A DNA stretch of 64,000 bases from Micrasema longulum. Lineage: Eukaryota > Arthropoda > Insecta > Trichoptera > Brachycentridae. Location of the stretch: assembly GCA_022494885.1 (NCBI GenBank), contig JAGVSM010003552.1, positions 223,118 through 287,117 on the forward strand. Reading direction: 5' to 3'. Shown piece by piece: positions 22,472-31,699 of the stretch (positions are counted from its first letter, which is position 1; each line of letters opens with the position of its first letter). The notes under the pieces were generated by a model. The model saw only the letters and a list, made by a program, of their open reading frames with translations. It had not been told where the DNA came from and did not search any database. Position numbers and translations under genes: made by a program.

Positions 22472-22689
22472 TTCTGTCGATGAATTTGAAGTATCCAAGG
22501 AAGCCGGTGGCGTTAGCGGCCTTTCCCGGAGCCGAGTGGAACTCCAGCACGAAGGCCCGCGCGGAGGAGTAGAGGGCGGGGGGCGCGGCGGACCTGCCCC
22601 CGCACAGGGCCCCCGCCCCCTCGCTGTACTCGCTCACCTCCCCCCGCTCCACGTGCGGGAACAGCTTCAGGTAGTCGCCTCTCATGCAG
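22472..22689 (-). CDS. Internal exon encoding part of a CUB domain
   Basis: The 218-nt minus-strand exon starts after a pyrimidine-rich acceptor (TTTCCTTCCAG, AG at 22690-22691) and ends at GACAGAA before a GTAAGA donor (GT at 22470-22471). It encodes 72 residues opening CMRGDYLKLFPHVERG, with ALCGG near residue 28, PPALYSS at 36-42, FVLEFHS at 46-52 and TGFLGYFKFID at 61-71. The order DYL ... CG ... P-x-LYSS ... L-x-F-x-S ... GF-x-x-Y-x-F is that of the second half of a CUB domain, a beta-sandwich of secreted or membrane-bound extracellular proteins. The exon is about two-thirds GC, against ~30% around it. Intron phases are 2 upstream and 1 downstream. The parent gene is not identified and no other exon was found. 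Confidence 0.8.
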
Positions 22690-22869
22690 CTGGAAGGAAA
22701 CACAACTAGAGTCAGATTTACTCCAGCACGAATCGAATTTGCTCAAATTTTGAGTTGATTTATGCCGATTGATCTGAAGAATAGGGAACAAAAATCTACA
22801 ACGCAAAAAAAGCCTCATTATACAGACCCCGCCAAGTGACAGATATTACCAGACAACTTAGTGTTTCAG

Positions 22870-23460
22870 ATTTTTATTTCACAAAAGGCAACAGATGGAA
22901 AAGTTGAAGAAATGTGGATGTTAAAAAATAGGTACAATTTTGAAATCACTCAGTGTGTAAAGGTGCCACTTAAACCAGCCAATGACAGGTCATAAGCCCT
23001 GTAGATGCCTAGAATTCTGTATAATCTTGTATAAAATGTTCTTTATCTCTGTTGTCATATTATAATTTACATGGCTTACGACGTGTTTTTGGGTAGTTTG
23101 AGTGACCACTTTATATGTATGTTTAAACATAATAAAGTTAATAAGTGATTATAGTTTTAGGCATAAAACACAAACAGACTGGAGAACGTTACATCGTGTG
23201 TAAAGTGGCAATATAAACTATCCAATGAAAGGTTAGCCCTGAAAATGCCTAGACTTTAAATTGATGTTCTTTATCTCTTTTGTAATAAAATAATATTAAT
23301 ACAGGGGGGTTAAAATCTGTTCATGTCTACAGAAATCTGGACACACTAAACACATAAAATAAACCAGCCAATGAAAGGTCATAAGCCCTGTAAATGACAA
23401 GACTTCCATATTCCCTTCTAAAAAAATGGTTTACCTCTCTTTCGTAACAAATTTGCAACA
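22870..23460 (+). repeat. Three rep-C fragments in tandem
   Basis: Three consecutive same-strand pieces (about 22870-23055, 23160-23300, 23320-23460), each with the core AACCAGCCAATGA or its variant, then AAGCCCTGTA, then TGCCTAGACTT or a variant. Each has a different truncation. This fits serial duplication or repeated insertion into one another. They lie upstream of the CUB exon relative to its strand. Confidence 0.7.
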
Positions 23461-23837
23461 TAAAAAAATTAAAAAAAAACATCGTCATATTTCTGGCCAT
23501 GCGGTTACAAGAGAAGATCCCAGCAGAATGCTCGTACGAGGGTTTTCTGTAATTTGAGTTATTTTATACGAAAAATTACGTACGGTTTTTGTTTAAAGAA
23601 ATTTGTCTTTTTTCTATCCCCAATAGTGTTCAATATCCTTGATGAACATACTAAGTTGAAAAACACAAAAACAAGTGTACAATTTTGGATTTTGTCCAAG
23701 GGAAGAGACCATTGCAGGAGACTGCTGCGAGACATCGAATACATTCGTATTCTGTTAAGCTTTTTCAGATGATTATTAAAAATTATAGTTATGTAATATT
23801 TTTAAACTTAATAGTATGCGTGCTTTCACTTTCCATA

Positions 23838-23935
23838 ATGTTGTATCCCAACTCAACACAGGGCTCTTGGCCTCATAGAATTAGGGACACGTCATTTTTT
23901 TCGCAATATGTTTATGTGTATGAATAAATAAATAT
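23838..23935 (+). repeat. Rep-K copy 1 (retroposon 3' end)
   Basis: TTGTATCCCAACTCAACACA through a terminal AATAAATAAATA. The block TCCCAACTCAAC recurs at 38476 and 45044. Confidence 0.55.
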
Positions 23936-23936
23936 C

Positions 23937-23998
23937 AAAAACTCCCCAGGTAAAAAATCTGGCGTGTCTACAAACATTTGGACGTACTCCAAACATTG
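23937..23998 (+). repeat. Rep-C terminal fragment
   Basis: AACTCCCCAGG, then GTCTACAAACATTTGGACGT and ACTCC, matching the terminal block of full rep-C copies (AACTCCCAAGGGAGG ... GCATTTGGACATACTC). Confidence 0.6.
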
Positions 23999-24038
23999 GT
24001 GAATAAATGAATTAAAATGTAACGGAGGTATTACTTTT

Positions 24039-24067
24039 CTGATGAGATAATTTTTATTTTATCGAAA
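24039..24067 (+). ncRNA. Hammerhead-like core, probably chance
   Basis: CTGATGA (24039-24045), stem GATAA (24046-24050) with TTATC (24059-24063), then GAAA (24064-24067). The core is canonical, but the stem is AT-only, there is no stem III, and only TTTT/AAAA is available for stem I. No PLE sequence adjoins. Confidence 0.15.
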
Positions 24068-24389
24068 TCCAATTATTTTAATTTTAAAATGATAACGTTT
24101 TGACAAGCTTTTACACCGAAATATTTTTTTACGACCGAAAAATTCTATTTAGACGTTTTTGGCAAAAATGCATGAAATTCAAACCAATTTGATGGTTCGT
24201 TTTTATAAGGTTTTAAATTTTGTATTTTCATAACATAAAATGTAATTTCATGCATACCGATATAGAAAACGAGCATAAAAGAACCTTTGTTTTCTCCCTC
24301 ATAAAAACGTGATTACTTATTCAATAGATAGATAAGAAAACAAGTGAAAAATAAAATATAAAACCATTTTGATCGTAAATCCAGAGAAA

Positions 24390-24680
24390 AAATAGGGAAA
24401 ATCGCGCGCTCCGGGAAGCGGCAATCCTCGAATATTGCCTCACTGTAAAAAGTCCTTTGCCGTCACTTTCCCGCATCGGCGGTAAAATACCACATCCGGA
24501 GTACGGGATACTAGATCCGGGAGGAGGTGGAAAGGCTTTCTGGGAGGAAACATTTACCGGATGTCGGGAAATCGCGGGAGGAAGAATCACTAATATTTTA
24601 TACAAAAAAGCCGGGCAAAACACTTCCATTGGAAAATAATAAATCCTGATTAATTTTCCGGAAACGTTTTGCTCTAGCTT
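24390..24680. other. GC-richer patch of unknown origin
   Basis: Contains repeated CCGGA/TCCGG words (CACATCCGGAGTACGGGATA, ACCGGATGTCGGGAAATCGC) in an AT-rich setting. Frames are open on both strands over about 180 bp, but no protein family is recognised. It could be a DNA-transposon terminus or a decayed exon. Confidence 0.3.
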
Positions 24681-24969
24681 TTGTTTTATTCTATATTTAT
24701 TTAACACGTGGTTTATTAGTTATTATCGAAAAATTGATTTTTAGCTTCAACTAGTTTTAAAACATAAACATTCAAGATTATTTATTTTATTTAAATTTTA
24801 ACTCTTCTTTGAATGCGCTGATTTGTAAAACTTATACAAAAATTGAGCGATAATAATTATTGTGAAAATCTAAAAAAGCATGGAGCTTCATATTTGAATT
24901 TGGCGCTATTCCTTAAACCTTCTTTTACAATCTACTACAGTAGTACCTAATATTTTTTTGCATTAACAG
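24681..24969. other. No gene seen
   Basis: AT-rich spacer before the mariner remnant. No inverted repeat for that element was found here. Confidence 0.4.
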
Positions 24970-24989
24970 GTGACAGCATTACAGTCATT

Positions 24990-25660
24990 TGCAAAATGGT
25001 CGACACAGATGATTGTATTAGACAGCTTTCTGCGATGGGATTCTTGAATGCAAAAAGTGAAACGCTTATTTGCATTCATGAAAGAGTAAAACATGTGAAA
25101 GGTGATACAACAGTGGCAGTCAGCACTGTTGGACCATGGGTTTGTCGCTGTAATGAAGCAGAAGGACAAACACTGTTAGCTGAAAAAAGGGAAGCAGCAG
25201 GCCGTTGACGGCAGTACCTTAACGCAACATTTAGCGAGTCGATGACATCATTTGGCAACCGTCGGATAACTAAAGATGAATTGTGTCTTTGTGCGATCTG
25301 CGCAAACTGTGCAATTGACATGGAAGTTACGACGATAGTGTTCAAGGATGCAAAAGATGTGATTATGGTTGATTTTTTGGAGCAAGAATGCTCAATAATT
25401 TCTGTCCAATACGGCACAATAATTAAAAAGCTTAAGACACGTATTCAGCGAATTTTCCTAAAAAAAAATATGGCAGAGGTTCTTCTTTTGTATGACAATG
25501 CAAGACCACACACGAGTCGTCACACCACTTAAATGACCTTGAAAATTGGATGAGCAGTTTTGCCTCATCCTCCATACAGCCCTGACCCGATGAGGCCGTA
25601 AAAACATCCGCGCGTCAATGGTTTTGGAAGCACAACCGTGCTTTTTACCACAATGAAATA
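24990..25660 (+). mobile_element. Mariner transposase pseudogene 1
   Basis: An N-terminal HTH reads SETLICIHERVKHVKGDTTV and VSTVGPWVCRCNEAEGQ from an ATG at 24996. After a frame change come DAKDVIMVDFLEQECS, KKLKTRIQRIF and LLLYDNARPHTSRHTT, the second catalytic aspartate region of the DDE/D domain. A further shift gives VLPHPPYSPD and a C-terminal piece EAVKTSARQWF. The block between HTH and DAK, including the first catalytic Asp, is deleted, and the third Asp region is lost. The element is dead. Confidence 0.8.
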
Positions 25661-25692
25661 CATCATCATCATAATCATTCCCTTTCCACACC
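25655..25692 (-). repeat. SINE-B tail scrap
   Basis: CATCATCATCATAATCATTC then CCTTTCCACACC is the reversed SINE-B tail. It is only about 38 bp long and abuts the mariner end. Confidence 0.4.
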
Positions 25693-25829
25693 TTAAATAT
25701 AAAAATATGTGAAATGGATTTAGAATAATTAAATGTATTTTCAAAATCAATGTGGATATTGAGGAGAAATGTTTTAATATATAACTTATACTTATATAAA
25801 ATGTATAAAAAATGACACTAAAAAACTGC

Positions 25830-26009
25830 GATATGTTTGGTATTAATAGTTGTGACATCAAGATTCGTGATGTTCCATAAACAATTAAATGGTTTGGAAC
25901 AAAGTTGAAAATGAACATGAATTATGACGTATTAGGGGCGTGGCCAATGCATTGAGTGTTTTTGCGGGAATTCAAAATTACAGATTTAAAAATATTTTTT
26001 TTGCTTCTA
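25830..26009 (+). repeat. Rep-F copy 1, 5' part
   Basis: GACATCAAGATTCGTGATGT, AATGAACATGAATTATGACG and ATTAGGGGCGTGGCCAATGC, shared with 30640-30925 and, reversed, 56615-56768. It breaks at the Harbinger insertion. The continuation (GTACTGGACAGTATTCATAG) appears at 27345-27440. Confidence 0.65.
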
Positions 26010-26361
26010 TAAGGGCCGGTTGCATCAAAGTTGGTATAAATTTAGTTTAAAGTTTAATATTTAAACTTAGTTAAGGCTCAAAATCTGGTAACTGAAAAAT
26101 TCCGTTGCATCAACATTATTTTAGTTAAGTTAAAGTTAAGAATGTTGCCACTGTAAAGGTTCAAGTTTCACCCTAAAATTTGTTGGGATTTTTGCGCAAG
26201 CACGTACTTGTTTATTTACATGTAGCAATACACATGCCCCGCGACGCGTCTTTGGGCACAAAATTTTAAATTTCGTTCCAATTTTCAGTGTGTGCGAAAG
26301 GACGAAGCAACACTGCGCATTCGGAGAAGAAAAGAACAAAAGGGACATCGTCCTTTTTTAA

Positions 26362-26519
26362 CTAGATAAAAAATTAAAAGAGCAAAAGCTAAAACAAAAT
26401 GAAGAACTTTTTACTCTAGAAATAGAGCAAAAAAAAATTTTTTTTGGGCAACTATGGCAGCTTTAAATGCCCAGAAAGAGTTAGCTGAGCTCAATCTAGC
26501 TCTATTTAAAAATAAATAA
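26362..26519 (+). pseudogene. C-terminal tail of Harbinger Myb/SANT-like protein
   Basis: The frame starting at 26362 reads KLKEQKLKQNEELFTLEIEQ. After a slip in an A/T run at about 26430-26445 it continues ATMAALNAQKELAELNLALF and ends in a stop at 26519. This is the Leu/Glu/Lys-rich coiled coil that ends the DNA-binding partner protein of PIF/Harbinger transposons. The Myb domain itself is deleted. Confidence 0.6.
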
Positions 26520-26648
26520 ACAGCATTTCAATACAGCGATGATTTATATTTATTTTACACCACGCCGCAGATGATCAAGTCCCGTGTTTTGAAAAATAAT
26601 TAACAATTAAATATTCAAATAATTATTAGTTCTTCACTTTTTTGACAT

Positions 26649-26786
26649 TCAAAATCTTGCGATAAAGTCGGACTCTTCCCACAAAAAAATGGTCCGTTCG
26701 TGGTTTGAACAGTTTTTTTTTCGATTTAGAATATACTCGATGATAAATTCGTCACCGGAAGACGAAAAATCAGATAAAATGGACAT
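26649..26786 (-). pseudogene. N-terminus of Harbinger transposase
   Basis: The 45-residue minus-strand frame begins MSILSDFSSSGDEFIIEYIL and runs to a stop at 26649. The start MSxLSDFSSSxDEF is typical of HARBI1-like transposases in insects. It ends before the DDE catalytic domain, so the nuclease is lost. It faces the plus-strand partner gene, as in intact elements. Confidence 0.65.
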
Positions 26787-27034
26787 TTTGTGCAACTTTT
26801 CACAGATCGATCAATAGATCTTTACACTCACGACGCTTTTTTGACAGATGGCAGATCGCATTTAACTTTAAACTTAACTTTAAACGGTCCCCTGGCGGCC
26901 GGTTAAATAAAAGTAACTTTTTTGTTAATATTTAGTTAACTTTTTTTGATGCAACGCATTTTGACATAAAAGTAACTTTTGTTTGACATTAGCCCTGACT
27001 TTAACTTAACTTTTGTCGATGCAACCGGCCCTAA

Positions 27035-27340
27035 GTGGGCAACACCAACAGCCGTGAAGTTGGCAGGTCTAAAATCGGCTTTGGCCCGCAACGCATAGTC
27101 CACTGCAACGTCAGCCTGGACGAGGCTGCTTAACGCCGAACATCGAAAGTACTCTACACATTTCATCTTGACACTTCGTGTTGCCTGGCCACCAGCTTTC
27201 CGCCAGTGCTCGCTATTGCAAATTCCTTCAGTACGAAATAATAGGATGTAACTTGTGTGTTTAAAAATAACTTCAATTGAAATTTATCTTTCTCATGCAA
27301 CCCCAAATCAACTCACACGCACCCATTCTATATACTAATA
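27035..27340. other. GC-richer insert between rep-F halves
   Basis: 27035-27225 is clearly richer in GC than its neighbours. Frames are open on both strands (plus: VKLAGLKSALARNA; minus: MKCVEYFRCSALSSLVQADV). I recognise neither. It lies between the Harbinger end and the resumption of rep-F, so it may be another insertion. Confidence 0.3.
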
Positions 27341-27344
27341 AGTA

Positions 27345-27440
27345 GCAAAAAATGTTTTTGTACTGGACAGTATTCATAGACTCTTATAACTTCAAAAATG
27401 TAAAAAAAGGTGATATTTCCCTATCGCCTAGATTGAAACG
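27345..27440 (+). repeat. Rep-F copy 1, 3' part
   Basis: ACTGGACAGTATTCATAGAC and GGTGATATTTCCC match 30865-30925. It is separated from the 5' part by the Harbinger element plus ~300 bp. Confidence 0.6.
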
Positions 27441-28355
27441 GGGTACGAATTTTTTAAGCTGGGCAAAGTTTTCAATAAAAAAATGTAAATGTGTAAATAA
27501 ATAATATAAAAAATTTCATAATATCCAATTTTTTTTTCTCTGCTTTATGATTTTTTTTTTATAAGGTAAAATATAATAGTTCAACTGCTCACTCTTGCTT
27601 CTAATGCGGCCTTCCTTCCCCTTTACTCTGGGATTCGTGCCCTAAGAGATGCAGTTAGTACTACCTAACTGCAGCTAAAGAACTTTTCTCCTTTGTCAAT
27701 ACTATTTCAAGTTAAGTTCCATTGTCAATAATGTACAATTAGTCATTAAGTACTGCTTTGTATTGTACACTGTTCTGTACTCTGTTGAAGGAATTCGTTA
27801 AGTTCCTGTCTGTATTTTCCTACTGAAGTTTCCTTATTTGACTTACTAATTGAACTATATATTATATAAATAGTCTGGACACTATTTGCATACCACGGAG
27901 AAGACTCACATGTAGGATTATTCTATAAACTAGGCCTTTGTAAAGACTAAAAGTAGAACACTAAAATACGAATCAGATTTTTTTTTTGCATATTTTGAGT
28001 GTTATTAATGTTATCGAATGATTTAGTACGAACTATTATTTGGTATATGATTTATTGCTTCTATTTCTTATATTTCTTACTATAGAATTGAGTGAGTTTC
28101 TAGAAAACATATCTCAATTATCATTTCAATTATGTTTTTAATTATATATTAATTTTCTGTTGATTTCAATGGTACTCTTATTTTGTTTTTTTTTAATACT
28201 ACTTTATTTTACCATTATTTTGTTGATTTTAATGATACCATTATTTCGTATATCTGATTATGTGTGATTCTTAATTTGTATAATTTATATTTTCAAAATT
28301 ATTTCTGATTATCTTTTTTGCATTGTATTCTTTTGAATTTTATTATTTATTACTT
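27441..28355. other. No gene seen
   Basis: AT- and T-rich. The CCTTCCTTCCCC string near 27610 and the poly-T tracts at 28180-28320 are the only notable composition. Confidence 0.4.
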
Positions 28356-28360
28356 TTACA

Positions 28361-28530
28361 GTCTGAAGATGCCCATTAGAGGATTAAAGCGCTAATTGGT
28401 CAAAATAAATAAGTGGAAGTGTACCAAGTATTTTTTTAATTAATAACTTGTATGTAAATATAAGTTATTACATAATTACAATGGAATTCCACCAAGAATT
28501 GTCAATAAATAATTTAAATGAAATATACCC
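28361..28530 (+). mobile_element. PLE end: hammerhead-like core, box, hairpin, ORF start
   Basis: In order: CTGAAGA (28363-28369; fits CUGANGA), a decayed stem, GCGCTAATTGGTCAAAATAA, AAGTGGAAGTGTACCAAGTA, a hairpin with arms AATAACTTGTAT (28442-28453) and ATATAAGTTATT (28458-28469), and an ATG at 28481 opening MEFHQELSINNLNEIYPF. It is the clearest complete view of the PLE terminal module. The frame stops soon after 28530. Confidence 0.6.
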
Positions 28531-28849
28531 TTTTCTTCTAGATTGTTATTCTTTGTCATTATAATTTGATCTAATTTATTTTTATCTATGTATTTTTATT
28601 GTTATTTATTGTGGCTTGACACGGGCATAGGCCTTAAAAGCCTTTAAAAGTTTATTAATATTTAAACTAGTGTAATTTTGAATGAATAAATAAATAATTT
28701 GTAAAAAAAAGTATATTTACACGAAAACTGTATGTTTTATTTAGATACGCATTTTGTTTTCTGCAATTTATCGTATTAAATAGTTTTTTGTCTAAAGGCA
28801 TAAAAATTTAAAACAAAAAAAATTGTTTCTGAATTCTTTGTACCTACAT

Positions 28850-29135
28850 ATACATTTATCAGTTTGTATGTATACTAGAGCGAGATCTCATGCACTGTTT
28901 TACACACCCAGAAGCCGTACAAATGCCAGTCAGAATTCACCCATTAAAAGAACAATTCGCTTGCTAAATACAGCTTCTACGTTTAATATAAAATTATTTT
29001 TCTGTACATATCGGCAGTTCAGCAGCTCTCTGCTTTCTTTTCATTAAGTTCTTACTTATATTTGCAGTCTTCATTACGTAATGGGTTAAACAGCCCATAA
29101 AGTAATGCAAACTACAATTTGCAAATAAATAAATA
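28850..29135 (+). mobile_element. CR1-like LINE C-terminus
   Basis: The frame reads LFYTPRSRTNASQNSPIKRT then IRLLNTAS, matching the F-Y-x-P-R-x-R-T-N ... LLN motif at the end of CR1-like ORF2. It ends with CAAATAAATAAATA at about 29120-29135. Only about 50 residues remain. Confidence 0.65.
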
Positions 29136-29262
29136 CACGATTGTATTATGGAAGTAAAATAAAAAGTACTGTCAAAAAACATGTGTCTAAAACATGTTAT
29201 ATGTATTCCTTGGCACGGAATTTTCCAGTGAGGAATACATTTAGACTAATGTATTTAAAAGG

Positions 29263-29444
29263 TAAATTATTATGAAAATAAAACTTCGTTATCAGTGTTA
29301 CACAATTTTATTCTTGTACAAGAAAACTGAGTTTTATATCACCCGTTGATGGGAGGAGTGCTCTCCCGAAACTAAAGTTGTGTTCTTGTAAAATAATAAA
29401 ATTGTGTAACACTGATAACAAAGTTTTATTTTCATAATAATTTA
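29263..29444. mobile_element. Foldback with hammerhead-like loop
   Basis: Arms 29263-29310 and 29397-29444 are reverse complements at 47 of 48 positions. In the ~86-nt loop lie TTGATGG, a 5-bp GC-rich stem (GGGAG 29351-29355 with CTCCC 29363-29367) and GAAAC (29368-29372). This is hammerhead-like order with two core changes (C3 to T, A9 to G). Probably a PLE end joined to its own inverted copy. Confidence 0.55.
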
Positions 29445-30348
29445 TAATGAAGTGTTACGAAGTGAATGCCGATTCAATTAAAAATATTTTTTAAAAAGTG
29501 TTTAGGTAGCGCGTTGGGTTTTTATTGTAAATTAGTAATTACAAAATCCTAAATTAGTAAAAATGTATTGTTTCAAATATACGCAGAATGTTTAACTGAT
29601 ATAACAAGAAATTATTGTCAATAATAAGAGATATGTCTAGTCAGTTTGATGGAGAAATGTTCTCTAACTAAGGCAAAATTGTATAAACAGGTTATTTCGA
29701 CAAGTAACGAAACGAAGAGTCTTCGAGTCGTAAATAAAGGCACTATTATCGAAACTTGAGTCACTTTAGTTCTCTAGTGCCTAGCTAATCTCGTGAGAAG
29801 TGATATATCTTACACTGAAACGTGTATATATTTATACTACCTGAAGACGGTGCAAGTTTCACGGGAATTTTACTATCCAAATAATGATTATAATAAAACT
29901 AACTTCTGTACTCGAAGCGCTAAGTTGTAAATTGCGAAACATGCATAGAAGTGCTTATCTGTTGAGTTATATCAGCACCTGTATTTATAGAGGCTAAGAA
30001 AAGAAGATTAGGAACTTTACCAATAAGGTAAATTCAATATCAACCCTAAAAACCTAACCTAACGTTCGTCACATCGACGAATACGCAATTGCAAATACGC
30101 TGTATTTTTTTCCACGCACGACGATGATCGTGTTGTCGCTTGTTAACTCATCGCTTGCCACGGTATTTTGGAAGACAATAGGGAAATATCAGGTTTTTAT
30201 TTACATATTCAAAGTAATAAAGATCTATAAAACATTGTAGCATATAAAATATTTTAAAGGTAATTTATGCGTTTTAATACTTGCTTTAAAAAAAAACGAA
30301 ACGCCAAACAGGGCGAATATCGTGTTAAACTGATTTAACTGTTTGAAT
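29445..30348. other. No gene seen
   Basis: Mostly AT-rich. The segment near 29850 (CTGAAGACGGTG ... TCACGGGAA) is a very weak hammerhead-like resemblance. No coding frame recognised. Confidence 0.4.
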
Positions 30349-30350
30349 CA

Positions 30351-30510
30351 GGTTGTGGTCCTGTGGCTAGTGTCTGGGACCCACAGACCAAAAGTCTGTA
30401 GTTCGAATTCTACTCTACCCCTACTTGATTCTTATTTTCTAATAGTGAGTTAATAACTCGTTTAAAATGGCCCTCAAAATGAAATATTTGGGTAAATCAT
30501 AAGAACGCAA
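30351..30510 (+). mobile_element. SINE-A copy 2
   Basis: tRNA-like head GGTTGTGGTCCTGTGGCTAG with B-box-like AGTTCGAATTC, then the body TTTTCTAATAGTGAGTTAAT and ATGGCCCTCAAAATGA shared with the copies at 1400 and 61435. Confidence 0.75.
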
Positions 30511-30639
30511 ATATTTCTTAAAAAAACGATCCTCAATCATGATACAAATCTTCCACTTCAGAATTGGTGTATCTGGTCGTGGTAAACTGTTAACATTCCT
30601 GATTTCCCTTCGTGCTGCTGCGGATATCTTTATCAATCT

Positions 30640-30925
30640 TCTGAACAACATGTCACTAGAAAAACATGACATGTTTGACATTGATGTGACGTCAAGATTC
30701 ATGACAATGTTCTATATAAATTTAAATGGAAAGGAACCATGTTGAAAATAAACATGAACTGTGATGTATTAGGGGCGTGGCCAATACAATGATTTGATGA
30801 TGAGTTTTTGCGGGAATTTTTAATTAAAAATTAAAAAATATTTTTTATGTGGGATTATTTTTACTGGACAGTATTTTATAGACCCTAATTATTTTCAAAA
30901 TGTTAAAAAAAACGTGATATTTCTC
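30640..30925 (+). repeat. Rep-F copy 2
   Basis: Contains GTGACGTCAAGATTCATGAC, AATAAACATGAACTGTGATG, ATTAGGGGCGTGGCCAATAC and TTTACTGGACAGTATTTTAT in one unbroken block. It therefore shows that the two parts at 25830 and 27345 belong together. Confidence 0.65.
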
Positions 30926-30929
30926 TTTT

Positions 30930-31570
30930 GCTAAGCATCAACAAGAGCATTCATATAGAATAATTGTTTGCGTATTATTTACGTGCATTTTAAAAATCAC
31001 ATTTTTATGAACTAGAAGAATGATTTTTATTTATACTACAGTAAGACGAATTATAACAGTGTTTGTTAACAAACATTTGAACGTATTTTACATATTGAGA
31101 AATAATACAGGGCTCTTTAAAAGCCCTAAGGGACTTCGTAACTAGTTACAAACTCCTTTGAATCAATTATTATAAGTTATTATAACTACATGATAGATTT
31201 TCTATCAGTAACGTATTGATTCAATGTATATTTAACCAACTATCGATAAATAAGTGGTATATTTGATTTAGGAGAAAGTTAATAATTTAAATTGGCTTGT
31301 TTTGTTAACGTTTACTCCTATAAATCAAGATTATGGTTTGAGTGCGTGAAATTAATTTGGAAATTTAGTGAGCGGGCATCGCAACTCTGTAATTTATTTC
31401 AAAACTTTAACGATATCGAGATTTACAAAATTCTATAACAGGATTTAAATACTTACTAGGAACTTATATATGGGAACGACCAAAATTTTCAATTTTGCAA
31501 TGAAGTTCACAAACCAATAAACAAATGTAAGTAGGCAGATTAAAACAATAACTTCCATTTTTTATATATG
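30930..31570. other. No gene seen
   Basis: AT-rich; no feature recognised. Confidence 0.45.
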
Positions 31571-31574
31571 TAAT

Positions 31575-31690
31575 TTTTCTGTACGTGTGATGTCACTGAA
31601 CTTTTCTTAAACGGCTTAACCGATTTACGTGCGGTTTTTAGTCAATTGAAGATCTTTGCGCTGCGCGCGTTCGTAGATATTAAATCACAA
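31575..31690 (+). repeat. Rep-J copy 1
   Basis: ACGTGTGATGTCACTGAAC, AAACGGCTTAACCGATTTAC, GTGCGGTTTT and GATCTTTGCGCTGCGCG, found reversed at 49545-49660. AACGGCTTAACCGATT-type blocks are common in insect retroposon 3' regions; the class here is unassigned. Confidence 0.6.
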
Positions 31691-31699
31691 TCGAACCTG

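Larger units (their letters stand above)
26013..27031 (+). mobile_element. PIF/Harbinger element, internally deleted
   Basis: Bounded by 14-bp perfect terminal inverted repeats GGGCCGGTTGCATC and flanked on both sides by the trinucleotide TAA (26010-26012 and 27032-27034), the PIF/Harbinger-type target duplication. Length is 1019 bp, against several kb for complete elements. It keeps the end of the Myb/SANT-like gene on the plus strand and the start of the transposase on the minus strand, in the convergent layout of the superfamily. Subterminal AACTTAACTTTAAA repeats lie at both ends. It is inserted in or beside rep-F. Confidence 0.85.

Noticed and set aside
22284..22703. A single 139-residue gene spanning the CUB exon
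   Set aside because: Composition and domain match end sharply at the GTAAGA donor at 22471; the downstream residues are AT-rich read-through.
22513..22818. Second minus-strand ORF over the CUB exon
   Set aside because: Its Arg/Ala/Gly-rich sequence is the GC-rich exon read in the wrong frame.
29850..29885. Hammerhead-like CTGAAGACGGTG ... CACGGGAA
   Set aside because: The stem has only three good pairs and GAAA is absent; no PLE box follows.
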